64,000 nucleotides of DNA from assembly GCA_964545855.1 (NCBI GenBank), contig CAZJHD010000019.1, forward strand, positions 13,541 to 77,540, in the 5' to 3' direction. Positions 1 through 8,357 of this stretch are shown here, one piece after another. The notes below the pieces were generated by a model that saw nothing but the letters and a program-made list of their open reading frames with translations, searched no databases and was not told the DNA's origin. Positions within the stretch are counted from its first letter, which is position 1. Every line of letters starts with the position of its first letter. The position numbers were made by a program, and so were the translations under genes. Origin of the DNA: CAZJHD01 sp964545855. GTDB lineage: Bacteria; Planctomycetota; UBA1135; JACQFD01.

Positions 1-1948
1 AGCGATCGCGATCCTCCAGGTAGCGCGGCGCGCCGAGGATCCCCTCGAGATCGGCCGGAAGGACGCGCGATCCCGGGAGCTTCCCCCGCGCGCCACGCCT
101 CGCTCCGCGCGCGCCCCGCGCCTTCGCGAGCGCGCGCCGGCGCGCGATCTTCCCGAGCTTCTTCTCGAGGCCCCGCACGCCGGCCTCGCGCGTGTGGCCG
201 AGGATCACGGCGCGGATCGTCGAGACCGGGATCTCGAGGTCCTTCGGAGCGAGGCCGTGCCCCTCGCGCTGGCGCGGCACCAGGTAACGGCGCGCGATCG
301 CCACCTTCTCCTCCGTCACGTAGCCCGGGATCTCGATCACCTCGAGGCGGTCCCGCAGTGGACCGGGCACGGTCTCGAGCGTGTTCGCCGTCGTGACGAA
401 CAGCACCTTCGAGAGATCCATGGGAACGTCGAGGTAGTGGTCGCGGAACTGGCGGTTCTGCTCCGGATCGAGGACTTCCAGGAGCGCGCTCGCCGGGTCT
501 CCGCGGAAGTCGGCGCCGAGCTTGTCCACCTCGTCGAGGAGGAACACGGGGTTCGCGACCTTCGCGTGCTTCAGCTCCTGGACGATGCGGCCCGGGAGCG
601 CGCCGACGTAGGTGCGCCGGTGGCCCCGGATCTCCGCCTCGTCGCGCACGCCCCCCAGGGCCGAGCGCACGAAGGGCCGGTCCGTGGCGCGGGCGATGGA
701 CCGGCCGAGGCTCGTCTTGCCCACGCCCGGCGGCCCCACCAGGCACAGGATCGGCCCGGCATGCGCCGGCCGCAGCTTGCGGACCCCGATGAACTCGACG
801 ATCCGCTCCTTCACCTCGTCGAGCCCGTAGTGGTCGCGGTCGAGGATCTTCTCGGCGTGGATCGGGTCGAGGTTCTCCTTCGCCGTGCGCGACCAGGGCA
901 TGGAGCAGATCCAGTCGAGGTAGTTGCGCACGACGGCGTACTCGGACGACTCGACCGGCACGACCCCGAGACGCTTCAGCTCCTCGCGTGCCTTCTCCTC
1001 CACCTCCTCGGGCATCCCCGCGGCGCGGATCTTCGCGTCGTACTCGTCGTGGTCCCGCGACTCGCGGTCGCGCTCCTCGCCGAGCTCCCGGCGGATGACC
1101 TTCAGCTGCTCGCGGAGGAAGAACTGCTTCTGGTGCTTCTCGATCTTCTCCTTGATCTCGTCCTGGATCCGCTTGCCGAGGGCGAGCACCTCGTTGTCGC
1201 GCGTGAGGAGCTCGTTCACGATCCGCAATCGGGCGACGACGTCGAAGGTCTCGAGCGCCCGCTGGCGCTCCTTCAGATCCTTCACGAAGTAGGCCGCGAC
1301 GAAGTCGGCGAGCGCGCCCGGGTTGTCAATGTTCAGGACGGCCGTCGCGAGCTCGTCCCCGAAGCTCGAATCGTTCGCGACGATCGACTTCACGAGGATC
1401 GGGACGTTGCGCGCCAGGGCGGCGAGCTCGGGCCCTCCGGGATTCAGCTCCGGCGGATAGCTCACCTTCGCGATGGGATAGGGCGAAGTGCGGACGAACT
1501 TCTCGATCCGCAGACGCTTGATGCCGCCGCAGAGCGCCGTCGCGTTCCCGTTCGGGAGCGCGAGGACGCGGTGGATGCGCGCGAGCACGCCGATCGAATG
1601 GAAGGCGGCGGACGTGAAGGCCTCCTGCTCGGGCTCCCGCTGCAGGACGAGGGCGATGTGGCTCCCCTGGGCCTGCGCCTTCTCGATGATCTCCTTGGTG
1701 CGCCCCTCCGCCAGCACCGGCATCACGAGCCCGGGGAACGGGACCGCGCGCCGCAGGGGGAAGACGAAGAGCGTCGCCGGCGAGACGTCCTCGACGCGGA
1801 CGAGCGGGGAGCCCGGAGCGAGGTCGAGGTCGATCGGCTCGATCGCCGTCGCGGCTCCTCCCGGCTCCGGGATCGGGTCGCCGTCGGCGTCTCCCGAGCC
1901 GGCGCCCGCCGGTGGCCTGGGGGGATCGTCTTCGGAGTGGGGAGGCAT
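1..1948 (-). CDS. lon: ATP-dependent protease Lon (3' end beyond window)
   Basis: Lon is a cytoplasmic AAA+ serine protease that degrades misfolded and regulatory proteins. About 649 codons are visible. A proline-rich leader of about 40 residues is followed by the N-terminal substrate-binding domain (FPLRRAVPFPGLVMPVL), a coiled linker (EKHQKQFFLREQLKVIRREL), then the ATPase with Walker A GPPGVGKTS near residue 405 and Walker B FLLDEVDK near residue 470. The Ser-Lys protease domain lies beyond the left edge and cannot be checked. The start is ATG at 1948-1946, and its first base is the last base of the upstream stop (TGATG), so lon is probably translationally coupled to the membrane-protein gene before it. 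No heat-shock promoter is visible immediately upstream, so lon may be read from the operon beginning near 5656. Confidence 0.96.
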   Translation of the reverse strand, partial: MPPHSEDDPPRPPAGAGSGDADGDPIPEPGGAATAIEPIDLDLAPGSPLVRVEDVSPATLFVFPLRRAVPFPGLVMPVLAEGRTKEIIEKAQAQGSHIALVLQREPEQEAFTSAAFHSIGVLARIHRVLALPNGNATALCGGIKRLRIEKFVRTSPYPIAKVSYPPELNPGGPELAALARNVPILVKSIVANDSSFGDELATAVLNIDNPGALADFVAAYFVKDLKERQRALETFDVVARLRIVNELLTRDNEVLALGKRIQDEIKEKIEKHQKQFFLREQLKVIRRELGEERDRESRDHDEYDAKIRAAGMPEEVEEKAREELKRLGVVPVESSEYAVVRNYLDWICSMPWSRTAKENLDPIHAEKILDRDHYGLDEVKERIVEFIGVRKLRPAHAGPILCLVGPPGVGKTSLGRSIARATDRPFVRSALGGVRDEAEIRGHRRTYVGALPGRIVQELKHAKVANPVFLLDEVDKLGADFRGDPASALLEVLDPEQNRQFRDHYLDVPMDLSKVLFVTTANTLETVPGPLRDRLEVIEIPGYVTEEKVAIARRYLVPRQREGHGLAPKDLEIPVSTIRAVILGHTREAGVRGLEKKLGKIARRRALAKARGARGARRGARGKLPGSRVLPADLEGILGAPRYLEDRDR

Positions 1949-2721
1949 CACCGGGGGGCGGGCTGGATCGCGTTCCAGAGAGTCGCGCCATACCACCCTG
2001 CCAGCACCGCTTTCGCCAGCACGTCGACGACCGCCAGCAGGAATCCGAGCGCGATCGCCCGCACGGCGTGGACGCGCGTGGCGCGCGGTCCGACGACGAG
2101 CGTCGTGAGGCCCGAGCCGAGGGAGGCGAAGGCGATCACGCGAACGATCGCGTAGGGCGCCCACGAGAGGAGGAGCGTGCGCAGGGGGTCGCCTCCATCG
2201 GCGGCCATCGCGACGATCGACCCGACGTAGTAGCTCATGTAGTCGGCGAGGCCCGATCCGAGCACGAGCGCGCCGAAGCCCGCCGTCGCGACGCAGAGGA
2301 TCGAGAAGAGTCCCAGATGCGTCGCGTGCTCCGGGAGGAAGAGGCTCGGAGTCGCCTCCTTCCCCTCGGTGCCACCCGAGCGCAGGAAGGCCACCATCTC
2401 GTCGCGGTAGGCGATGCCGTTCGGCACCGAGGCGGACCAGGCATCCACGGCTCCTCCGGCGACGAAGGCCGTGACGACGGCGCACGACACGGCGACGAAG
2501 AGGAGCGTCCGGAGCGCGGCGCGGAGCGGCGAACCGGCCACGCAGGCGGCGACGAAGAAGGGGAATCCCGCGGCCGCCTGCAGGAACGGGAGCAGGTAGG
2601 GAACACGGAGGGCCATGCCGGCCGCCGTCGCCGCCGCCGTCGCCGCGAGCAGCGCGGGGAGCGCGAGAGGGCTGCGGTCGAGGGCGGCGAGGGCCGCCCG
2701 CGGCCCTCGCGCCTCATCCAC
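1948..2721 (-). CDS. Multi-pass membrane protein of unknown function
   Basis: A 257-residue protein not recognised as a named family. It has about six hydrophobic stretches: ALPALLAATAAATAAGMAL near residue 20, a region near 55-90 (LLFVAVSCAVVTAFVAGG), LGLFSILCVATAGFGALVLG near 140, then segments near 165, 195 and 225. The pattern of pairs of helices with conserved-looking Pro and Gly residues resembles Yip1-like membrane proteins, but I cannot show homology. It overlaps the end of the upstream epimerase gene by 8 nt, and its stop overlaps the lon start by 1 nt, so it is firmly inside the operon. It could be a membrane partner of its neighbours or a bystander. Confidence is high that it is a gene and low on function. 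Confidence 0.8.
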   Translation of the reverse strand: MDEARGPRAALAALDRSPLALPALLAATAAATAAGMALRVPYLLPFLQAAAGFPFFVAACVAGSPLRAALRTLLFVAVSCAVVTAFVAGGAVDAWSASVPNGIAYRDEMVAFLRSGGTEGKEATPSLFLPEHATHLGLFSILCVATAGFGALVLGSGLADYMSYYVGSIVAMAADGGDPLRTLLLSWAPYAIVRVIAFASLGSGLTTLVVGPRATRVHAVRAIALGFLLAVVDVLAKAVLAGWYGATLWNAIQPAPR

Positions 2722-3751
2722 GGGACTCGGCTCCGGCGGGAGCGCGGTGCCGCGCGAAGAGCTGGGGCTCCTTGGCGCGCATCCAGTCGAGCGTGAGGCG
2801 GAGGCCCTCGGCGAGCGGCGTGAGCCGAGCCCCCAGCACCTCGGCGCCGCGGCTCCCGTCGAGGGCCCACTCGTGCGCGTAGGTGAGCGCCTCGGCGCGC
2901 GTCACCTTCGGCTCGCGTCCCGCCACCGCGGCGATCGCCTCGTCGAGGGCGCCGGCGCACCAGACGGCTCCGACGGGAAGCGCGAGCCGCGGAGGCCTCG
3001 CGCCCGTGATCCGCTGCACCTCCTCGAAGAACTGCACCGCCGTCCGATTGTCGGCGGGGAGCGCGAGACGGTCTCCCGGAGCTCCGCGATCGAGCGCCGC
3101 GACGTGCGCGTCGGCGACGTCGTCGACGTAGGCGTAGCACCATCGCTTCCGGCCACCTCCCGGCAGTCCCGGCACCTTGCCCCGGAGGTGGTCGCGCAAG
3201 ATGCCGACCACGAGGTTCGCCTCGGTCATCTCGCCGGGGCCGTAGAGAACGCCCGGATAGAGCGTCACGAGGGAGGCTCCCGTCGACCGCAGCGCCCGAA
3301 GGCGCTCGTCGGCGAGCCGCTTGGTCCGCTCGTAGTCGGTGTGGGGCGTCGCGGTCGAAGGCGGCGAGTCGGGGCTGCGTCCCGCCGGGAGCCCGTCGCT
3401 CGGACCGAGCGCGAAGAAGCTCGACGTGTAGACGACGCGGAGGCCCCGCTCGCAGGCGGCGCCGATCAACGCCTCCGTGGAGGCGACGTTCACGGTGTCG
3501 AAGAGCGCCCGGGGAGCCTTGCGCTTCACGAGGGCCGCCACGTGGATCAGAGCGTCGCAGCCCGAGAGCGCGTCGAGGACGGGAGCGGGCTCGGCGAGAT
3601 CGCCCCGTCGCAGCTCCACGTCGACGGGGAGCAGCGTCGCCGCGCGCTTCGGATCGCGGACCGTCGCGCGGACGGCGCAACCTCGCGCGATCAGCCTCCG
3701 GACGACGGCTCCGCCGAGGAACCCCGTCGCGCCCGTGACGAGGACCCTCAC
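2714..3751 (-). CDS. NAD(P)-dependent epimerase/dehydratase (extended SDR)
   Basis: A 345-residue extended short-chain dehydrogenase. The Rossmann motif GATGFLG is at residues 7-13, an acidic/arginine pair follows strand 2, and the catalytic YxxxK is in TDYERTKRLADE. LVTLYPGVLYGPGEMTEAN is the substrate-side motif typical of the dihydroflavonol-reductase and HpnA-like branch. It oxidises or reduces a sugar-nucleotide or isoprenoid-type substrate in the cytoplasm; the exact substrate cannot be read from sequence. HpnA (hopanoid-associated sugar epimerase) is one possible identity, but no hopanoid gene is adjacent. It starts 10 nt after the stop of the preceding membrane protein gene and overlaps the next gene by 8 nt. 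Confidence 0.88.
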   Translation of the reverse strand: MRVLVTGATGFLGGAVVRRLIARGCAVRATVRDPKRAATLLPVDVELRRGDLAEPAPVLDALSGCDALIHVAALVKRKAPRALFDTVNVASTEALIGAACERGLRVVYTSSFFALGPSDGLPAGRSPDSPPSTATPHTDYERTKRLADERLRALRSTGASLVTLYPGVLYGPGEMTEANLVVGILRDHLRGKVPGLPGGGRKRWCYAYVDDVADAHVAALDRGAPGDRLALPADNRTAVQFFEEVQRITGARPPRLALPVGAVWCAGALDEAIAAVAGREPKVTRAEALTYAHEWALDGSRGAEVLGARLTPLAEGLRLTLDWMRAKEPQLFARHRAPAGAESRG

Positions 3752-3761
3752 GGGCGCTCGC

Positions 3762-4301
3762 TCATGCGTAGCGGCCGCGCCGGAGGAGACCCATCGCGCG
3801 ACTCGGCGGCGCGACGATCGAGCGCGCTACCAGGACGAACCGGCGCGCGAACATCTGCTGGACGAGGAACGCGGTCACGACGGAGAGCATCAGGCCGGCG
3901 GCGACGGGCCAGCCGAGGGGCCCCGCGAGCAGAACGTTCGCGAAGGCGAGGGGCACGAGGATGTGCTGGCGGAAAGGGAACTCGACGGAGAGCCAGCCAT
4001 CGCCGTCGGGATCGACGATCCGGCCGCAGCCGAGCCACTGGTTCACGAGCCCGCGTCCGTGGAACTCGATGCCGCTCGCGCTCCTCCGCCACTCGATCGG
4101 ACAGCCCCAGAGTGCGCTCGTCCGGTGGAGGAGCGTCTCGAGGTTGGCGCGCGTCCGGAGCCGCGGGGAGAGCCGCACGCGGCGGAGCATCGGGGTGAAG
4201 CGCCAGTAGGAGCGACCGATGCGGACCCAGAGAGGATCCAGAACGCCGAGCACGACCGACCCGACGGCGATCCAGAGGGCGACTTGGATGGAGACACTCA
4301 T
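3762..4301 (-). CDS. Small membrane protein, unknown
   Basis: A 179-residue protein from ATG 4301-4299. This ATG overlaps the stop of the upstream lipoprotein gene (ATGA), which fixes the start; the reading frame stays open further upstream but there runs through the lipoprotein gene. One N-terminal transmembrane helix (IQVALWIAVGSVVLGVLDPL) and two C-terminal hydrophobic segments near residues 115-150 (LVPLAFANVLLAGPLGWPV, LMLSVVTAFLVQQMF) flank a soluble middle with several Arg and Trp residues. No family recognised. Ten nucleotides separate it from the epimerase gene, so it is co-transcribed with it. Confidence 0.75.
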   Translation of the reverse strand: MSVSIQVALWIAVGSVVLGVLDPLWVRIGRSYWRFTPMLRRVRLSPRLRTRANLETLLHRTSALWGCPIEWRRSASGIEFHGRGLVNQWLGCGRIVDPDGDGWLSVEFPFRQHILVPLAFANVLLAGPLGWPVAAGLMLSVVTAFLVQQMFARRFVLVARSIVAPPSRAMGLLRRGRYA

Positions 4302-5656
4302 GGAGAACGATTCGGAGCTTGCCCCGGAAAGGGGGTCTGCGCACCTCCCAGTAGCATCGACCCGAGGGCCCCCTTCCGTGAAATCTGCCGCAGCGTCGGC
4401 GCGAGGATCGAAGGGTCGGGGTCGAGGATCTCGAAGAGGAAGAAGAGACCATTCGGTGAGTAAGCCGGATTCCCCGCGCCGGCGGTTCCCTTCACGAATC
4501 CGGGAAGGGGGACCTTGCTCTTCGGATTCACCTCCCCGAGCCCGCCCCCGATGAAGAGGGGGCGCTGCACGACGGCGCGCAGCCCGTCGGGCCGCCACGC
4601 GAAGGCGTCGACGGGGAACGCCGTGACGAGAGTCTCCTCGCCGCCCGGCGTGGGGCTGCGCCGCGCGAGCCGGCCCTCTCCATCGCGGAAGAGGAGGATC
4701 GTCCCGTCGGGCGACAGCCGTGGGTCACGCTCCGAGTCGTCCGGCGAGGTCGTGATCGCGATGCTCGCGAAGGGAGGCCCGGCCGACAGGTCGTAGACGA
4801 CGAGATCGCTCGTCGCGCTCCCCGGGCTCGTGCGCGAGACGTAGAGCTGGAGGCCGTCGGCGCTCAGGTCTCCCACGACCTCGTCGCTCGCGTCGGCGGT
4901 GACGAGCGTGCGCCCGCTCCCGTCGAGACCGACGATCCAGGCGCGCCGATCCGTTCCTCCGCCGACGGTCTCCGTGAAGGCGGCGCGCCCGGCCACGGAG
5001 GAGACGCGGGGCGTCGCGATCTGCTCTCCGGGGAGATGCGCCGAGACGAGCGCCTCCCCGCTGCCGTCGGCGGCGGCCCGCCAGAGGTCCGGCAGTCCAC
5101 CGGCGCCCGCGCGCAGGAAGACGATCTCCCCCGCCCCGTTGTCGGGCGGCACGATCGGCAGCCCGAGGAGCGCGACGGTGCCCAGGGTCGACAGCTCGGC
5201 GCTCGCCTCCGCCTCGTCGACGTCGATCGTGTTCGAAGGCAGCGGCGTCGCGAGCAGCGAGGGGCCGAGACGCGCGAGGAAGAGATCCGTGCTCACCGTC
5301 GGCTCCGGCAGGGGGATGCCGAAGAAGCGATAGGTGAGCGTGGCCGCCTGCGCGAACGTCAAGTCCGTGGGCGTCAGGACGTAGCCGAACCCCGTGATCG
5401 CGTGCGTCGCCGGAAGGAGCTTGCGCCGCTCGATCCGGATCGGCGTCGGCTCGGCGACGGCGCCAGCCGGAATCGTGAGGACGAGTCGGTCGAAGACGAT
5501 CACCGTCTCCTCGCCCGGCTTCGCGATCCCGGCGGCCGCCGCGAAGCTCGCGTTCCCGCTGCCGAAGCAGCCCGCGATGGAGAGGAGGGAGAGCGTGGAC
5601 GCGGCGAGGAGTGCACGCGGCGCGCGGCGCGGTCGAGGACTCGTGCGGAGGTGCAT
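4298..5656 (-). CDS. Secreted lipoprotein with TolB/WD40-like propeller
   Basis: A 452-residue protein. The N-terminus is basic, then hydrophobic, and ends in the lipobox LSIAGC, so it should be processed by signal peptidase II and anchored by lipid at about Cys29. Residues 40-160 resemble a ZU5/Big-like beta domain (LVLTIPAGAVAEPTPIRI). From about 170 onward there are WD40-like/TolB repeats (EIVFLRAGAGGLPDLWRAA, DPRLSPDGTILLFRDGEGR, NPAYSPNGLFFLFEI). Such proteins are usually periplasmic or surface binding scaffolds with no enzymatic residues. It is the first gene of the minus-strand run toward lon, and its stop overlaps the next start by 4 nt. Function unknown. Confidence 0.85.
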   Translation of the reverse strand: MHLRTSPRPRRAPRALLAASTLSLLSIAGCFGSGNASFAAAAGIAKPGEETVIVFDRLVLTIPAGAVAEPTPIRIERRKLLPATHAITGFGYVLTPTDLTFAQAATLTYRFFGIPLPEPTVSTDLFLARLGPSLLATPLPSNTIDVDEAEASAELSTLGTVALLGLPIVPPDNGAGEIVFLRAGAGGLPDLWRAAADGSGEALVSAHLPGEQIATPRVSSVAGRAAFTETVGGGTDRRAWIVGLDGSGRTLVTADASDEVVGDLSADGLQLYVSRTSPGSATSDLVVYDLSAGPPFASIAITTSPDDSERDPRLSPDGTILLFRDGEGRLARRSPTPGGEETLVTAFPVDAFAWRPDGLRAVVQRPLFIGGGLGEVNPKSKVPLPGFVKGTAGAGNPAYSPNGLFFLFEILDPDPSILAPTLRQISRKGALGSMLLGGAQTPFPGQAPNRSP

Positions 5657-5739
5657 GTCGTCCGCAGACTACCAAGAGCTTCCCGGGAGTCCGCGACGCG
5701 AGGCCGGCCGCGTCGACGGGAGTATGCTCCGCCTCCTCC

Positions 5740-6960
5740 ATGGCCGAATCCCTACCGGTTCTCATCGTCGGAGGATCGCTCGCGGGACTCGTCGCCGCGT
5801 CCCTCCTTCGAGCTCGCGGTGTCGAGACGCTCGTGCTGGAGGCGCGCGCGACCCTCGGCGCCCCCGCGATCCACGGCGCCGACTGGTTCGTCGACCACCA
5901 GGACTCTCCGGTGGCCCGCGTCTGCGCCGAGGTGGGGATCGAGCCGCCGCGCACGACGGGCGTCGCCTTGCGCGTCGTCGCCGACCGAGCCGGCGTCCTC
6001 GGCACGGGCGCCCTGGGATTCCTCTTCCGCACGCAGGCGGCGACCTTCGGGACGCGGATGAACGTGCGCAGCGCGCTCGCCGGGTCGGCGCGCAAGGCCG
6101 ACCGCCTCGACGACTTCCTCGGAAAGGACGACCCGGGCGCGGCGGGTCTCTCGCTCCTGACCGCTCTCGGCGGCGCCGCGTGCGCCGAGCCGCGCGGCGT
6201 GCCGTCGTCGGTCTTCGCGCCGGCGCGCGAGATCGTCCTGCAGCGCCGCCCCGTGACCGCGATCGCCGGCGGGTGGACGGCCTTCGCGGCGGTCCTCGCG
6301 GAGCGCGCGGGGCCGGTGCGGACGAAGGCGCCCGTCGCGCGGATCCTCGCCGAGGGTGGCCGCGCCCTCGGCGTCCGACTCGAGGACGGCGACGAGGTCC
6401 GGGGATCCGCCGTGATCGCCGCCACGGGCGCGGAGGCGCTCCGCGCGCTGTTCGCTCCGGAGGACTGGGAGTCGATCCCCTGGGAGGCGCGCCTGCGGAT
6501 CGAGGCCTGCGCCGCGCGCCCCGGAGTGCGCGTCCGATTCGAGCCCGCGTCTCCGGCTCCGGAAGCATGGCTCGCCTTCGTCGCGCAGCCGCCGGGCTGG
6601 CTGCTGTCGCTCCCGCCCGCCGGCGACGGCACGGAAGGAGTCCTCGTCGGACACGCGGGGCTCCCCGTCGGCACGACGCTCGACGAGGAGACGATCGAGC
6701 GTGCTGCCTCCGCGCTCGCGCGCGCCGCGGCTCGGCTCGTCCCCGGTTTCGACGCCACCGGCGTCGCGCGACGCGCGGATCCGCGCCCGCACGACGATCC
6801 CGCCTTCGCGCTCGCCGGTGGCCGCGATCGTCCGCACCACGCCCTCGACGGATTCGAGAACGTCTTCCTCGCGGGCGAGCACACCGACTCGCCCCACCGC
6901 GTCGGCCTCCGCGCCGTGGCGAGCGGACGAGAGGCGGCCACGCTGGCCGCTCCGCGTTGA
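5740..6960 (+). CDS. FAD-dependent oxidoreductase (amine-oxidase-like fold)
   Basis: A 406-residue flavoprotein. The N-terminal dinucleotide-binding signature VLIVGGSLAGLVAASLL is at residues 7-23 and ends in an acidic strand (LVLEA). Near the C-terminus FLAGEHTDSPHRVGLRAVASG is the second FAD motif found in amine oxidases, phytoene desaturases and squalene-associated desaturases. ATG 5740 is chosen because the FAD motif then starts at residue 7; in-frame codons upstream would add an unlikely leader. The substrate is unknown. It diverges from the propeller lipoprotein with only 83 nt between the two starts, so both promoters must lie in that gap. The next gene begins 32 nt downstream. Confidence 0.87.
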   Translation: MAESLPVLIVGGSLAGLVAASLLRARGVETLVLEARATLGAPAIHGADWFVDHQDSPVARVCAEVGIEPPRTTGVALRVVADRAGVLGTGALGFLFRTQAATFGTRMNVRSALAGSARKADRLDDFLGKDDPGAAGLSLLTALGGAACAEPRGVPSSVFAPAREIVLQRRPVTAIAGGWTAFAAVLAERAGPVRTKAPVARILAEGGRALGVRLEDGDEVRGSAVIAATGAEALRALFAPEDWESIPWEARLRIEACAARPGVRVRFEPASPAPEAWLAFVAQPPGWLLSLPPAGDGTEGVLVGHAGLPVGTTLDEETIERAASALARAAARLVPGFDATGVARRADPRPHDDPAFALAGGRDRPHHALDGFENVFLAGEHTDSPHRVGLRAVASGREAATLAAPR

Positions 6961-6992
6961 CGGCGCTCTCGGCCGCTGGAACACTCCTCGGC

Positions 6993-8357
6993 GTGAAGGC
7001 GTCGCTCCTCTCCCTCCTCGCATTCGCGCTCCCGGGCGTCGCACCGATCGCCGCGCGCACACAGGAGCCCGCCCCCGATCCCGAGAGCGTGCGCCTCACG
7101 GCCGCGAAGTCGCAGGCGCAGGAGGACGCGTCCCGCGCCGAGGAGCGGATCGTGCAGGCCTACTCCGACTTCGAGCAGCTCCATGCGGCTGCCAGGAAGA
7201 ATCCCCTCGCGCCCCGGTGGATCCCGCCCGTGGCCGAAGTCGTCACGCAGGCGCGCGCCGAGATCGCCGCCGGAAACCTCCCGGGCGAGCCCTCCGGCCG
7301 ATCGCGCCTCGTGGCGGACCTGCGCAAGCGGCTCGCCGGCGCGTTGTCCGGCAGCGTCCACGAGACGCTGCGCGACGCGGTCTCGGCGCGGCTCGCCGAC
7401 GCGCTCGCGCCCTCGACGGCAGGGAGCGACGACGCGCACGACGTGTCGACGAAGGCCTGCGACGCGGTGGTCGGAGCGATCCTCGATCCCGCGCTCGAAG
7501 CCCACGAGCTCTGGAATCGCGGCCTCTTTCGGGAGGTGCAGGCGGCGAAAGACTTCGCCGCGGCGCGCGCGGCGCTCGCGTCGGCGACCGACCGGCTCGT
7601 CCGGTACGAGCACCCCGAGCGCTTCCATCCCGCCTACGAGCGCACTCCCGAAGGCATGGTGTTCGTGCTCGGCGGATCCCTCACGCTCGGACCCAACACC
7701 GGCTACGACCTCGACACCGAGAAGCGCAAGACGTCCTTCTCGATCACCATCCGTCCCTTCTACCTCGACGCGACGGAGGTCACGAACCGGCAGTACGCCG
7801 AGTTCCTGAAGAGCGTGCCGAAGCCCGAGGGTGCCGCCCGCACGCCGCCCCGCTGGGAACGGGCCGCGGGACAGAACGTCGGCCCTGGGATTCCGCCGCC
7901 GGGCACCGAGAACCTCCCCGTGACCGGCGTGACCTACGAAGACGCGGCCGCCTTCGCCGCCTGGGCCCGCAAGAGGCTCCCGACGGAGGACGAGTGGGAG
8001 GCGGCGGCGCGCGGACCGAAGGGCTGGCGCTTCCCCTGGGGCGATCAATACCAGGCCGGGAACGCGAACGACCGCAACGCCGACTTCGGCGACGCGGCTC
8101 CCGTCGGCAGCTATCCGCTCGATCGCGCGTCCTGCGGTGCCCTGGACATGGCGGGCAACGTCATGGAGTGGGTCGCGACCGTCGAGGGCGGCCGGCAGGC
8201 CTCCGCGCGGCTCGAGACGAACATGCTCGTGGTCTTCCGAGGCGGGGCCTACGACCGCGACTGGAAGGAATGCTCCGGCACGTTCCGCTGGCTCTGGCCC
8301 GGGAAGACGACGCGCGTGCAGAACCTCGGGTTCCGCTGCGCCAAGGATGCATTCTGA
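6993..8357 (+). CDS. Exported SUMF1/formylglycine-enzyme-like protein
   Basis: A 454-residue protein. GTG 6993 gives a clean signal peptide (KASLLSLLAFALPGVAPIAA); an in-frame TTG at 6957 that overlaps the previous stop is the alternative. After an alpha-helical region of about 200 residues comes the SUMF1 fold: FYLDATEVTNRQYAEFLK, LPVTGVTYEDAAAFAAWARK, RLPTEDEWEAAARGP, FPWGD, GAPDMAGNVMEW-type motif (here GALDMAGNVMEWVA), and NLGFRCA at the end. True formylglycine-generating enzymes carry two Cys that bind copper; here only one Cys (ECSGTFRW) is in the equivalent stretch, so sulfatase activation is unlikely and a binding or structural role is more probable. Its end overlaps lpxB by 11 nt. 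Confidence 0.87.
   Translation: MKASLLSLLAFALPGVAPIAARTQEPAPDPESVRLTAAKSQAQEDASRAEERIVQAYSDFEQLHAAARKNPLAPRWIPPVAEVVTQARAEIAAGNLPGEPSGRSRLVADLRKRLAGALSGSVHETLRDAVSARLADALAPSTAGSDDAHDVSTKACDAVVGAILDPALEAHELWNRGLFREVQAAKDFAAARAALASATDRLVRYEHPERFHPAYERTPEGMVFVLGGSLTLGPNTGYDLDTEKRKTSFSITIRPFYLDATEVTNRQYAEFLKSVPKPEGAARTPPRWERAAGQNVGPGIPPPGTENLPVTGVTYEDAAAFAAWARKRLPTEDEWEAAARGPKGWRFPWGDQYQAGNANDRNADFGDAAPVGSYPLDRASCGALDMAGNVMEWVATVEGGRQASARLETNMLVVFRGGAYDRDWKECSGTFRWLWPGKTTRVQNLGFRCAKDAF

Noticed and set aside
194..2155. A 653-codon plus-strand open frame over the lon region
   Set aside because: It is antisense to lon, is composed mainly of Arg, Glu, Leu and Asp as expected of a GC-rich shadow frame, and shows no family motif, while the opposite strand gives a clear Lon protein.
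6957..6992. TTG 6957 as start of the SUMF1-like gene
   Set aside because: It overlaps the previous stop, which is attractive, but it puts 12 extra residues before the signal peptide. GTG 6993 gives a more normal export signal. Not excluded.
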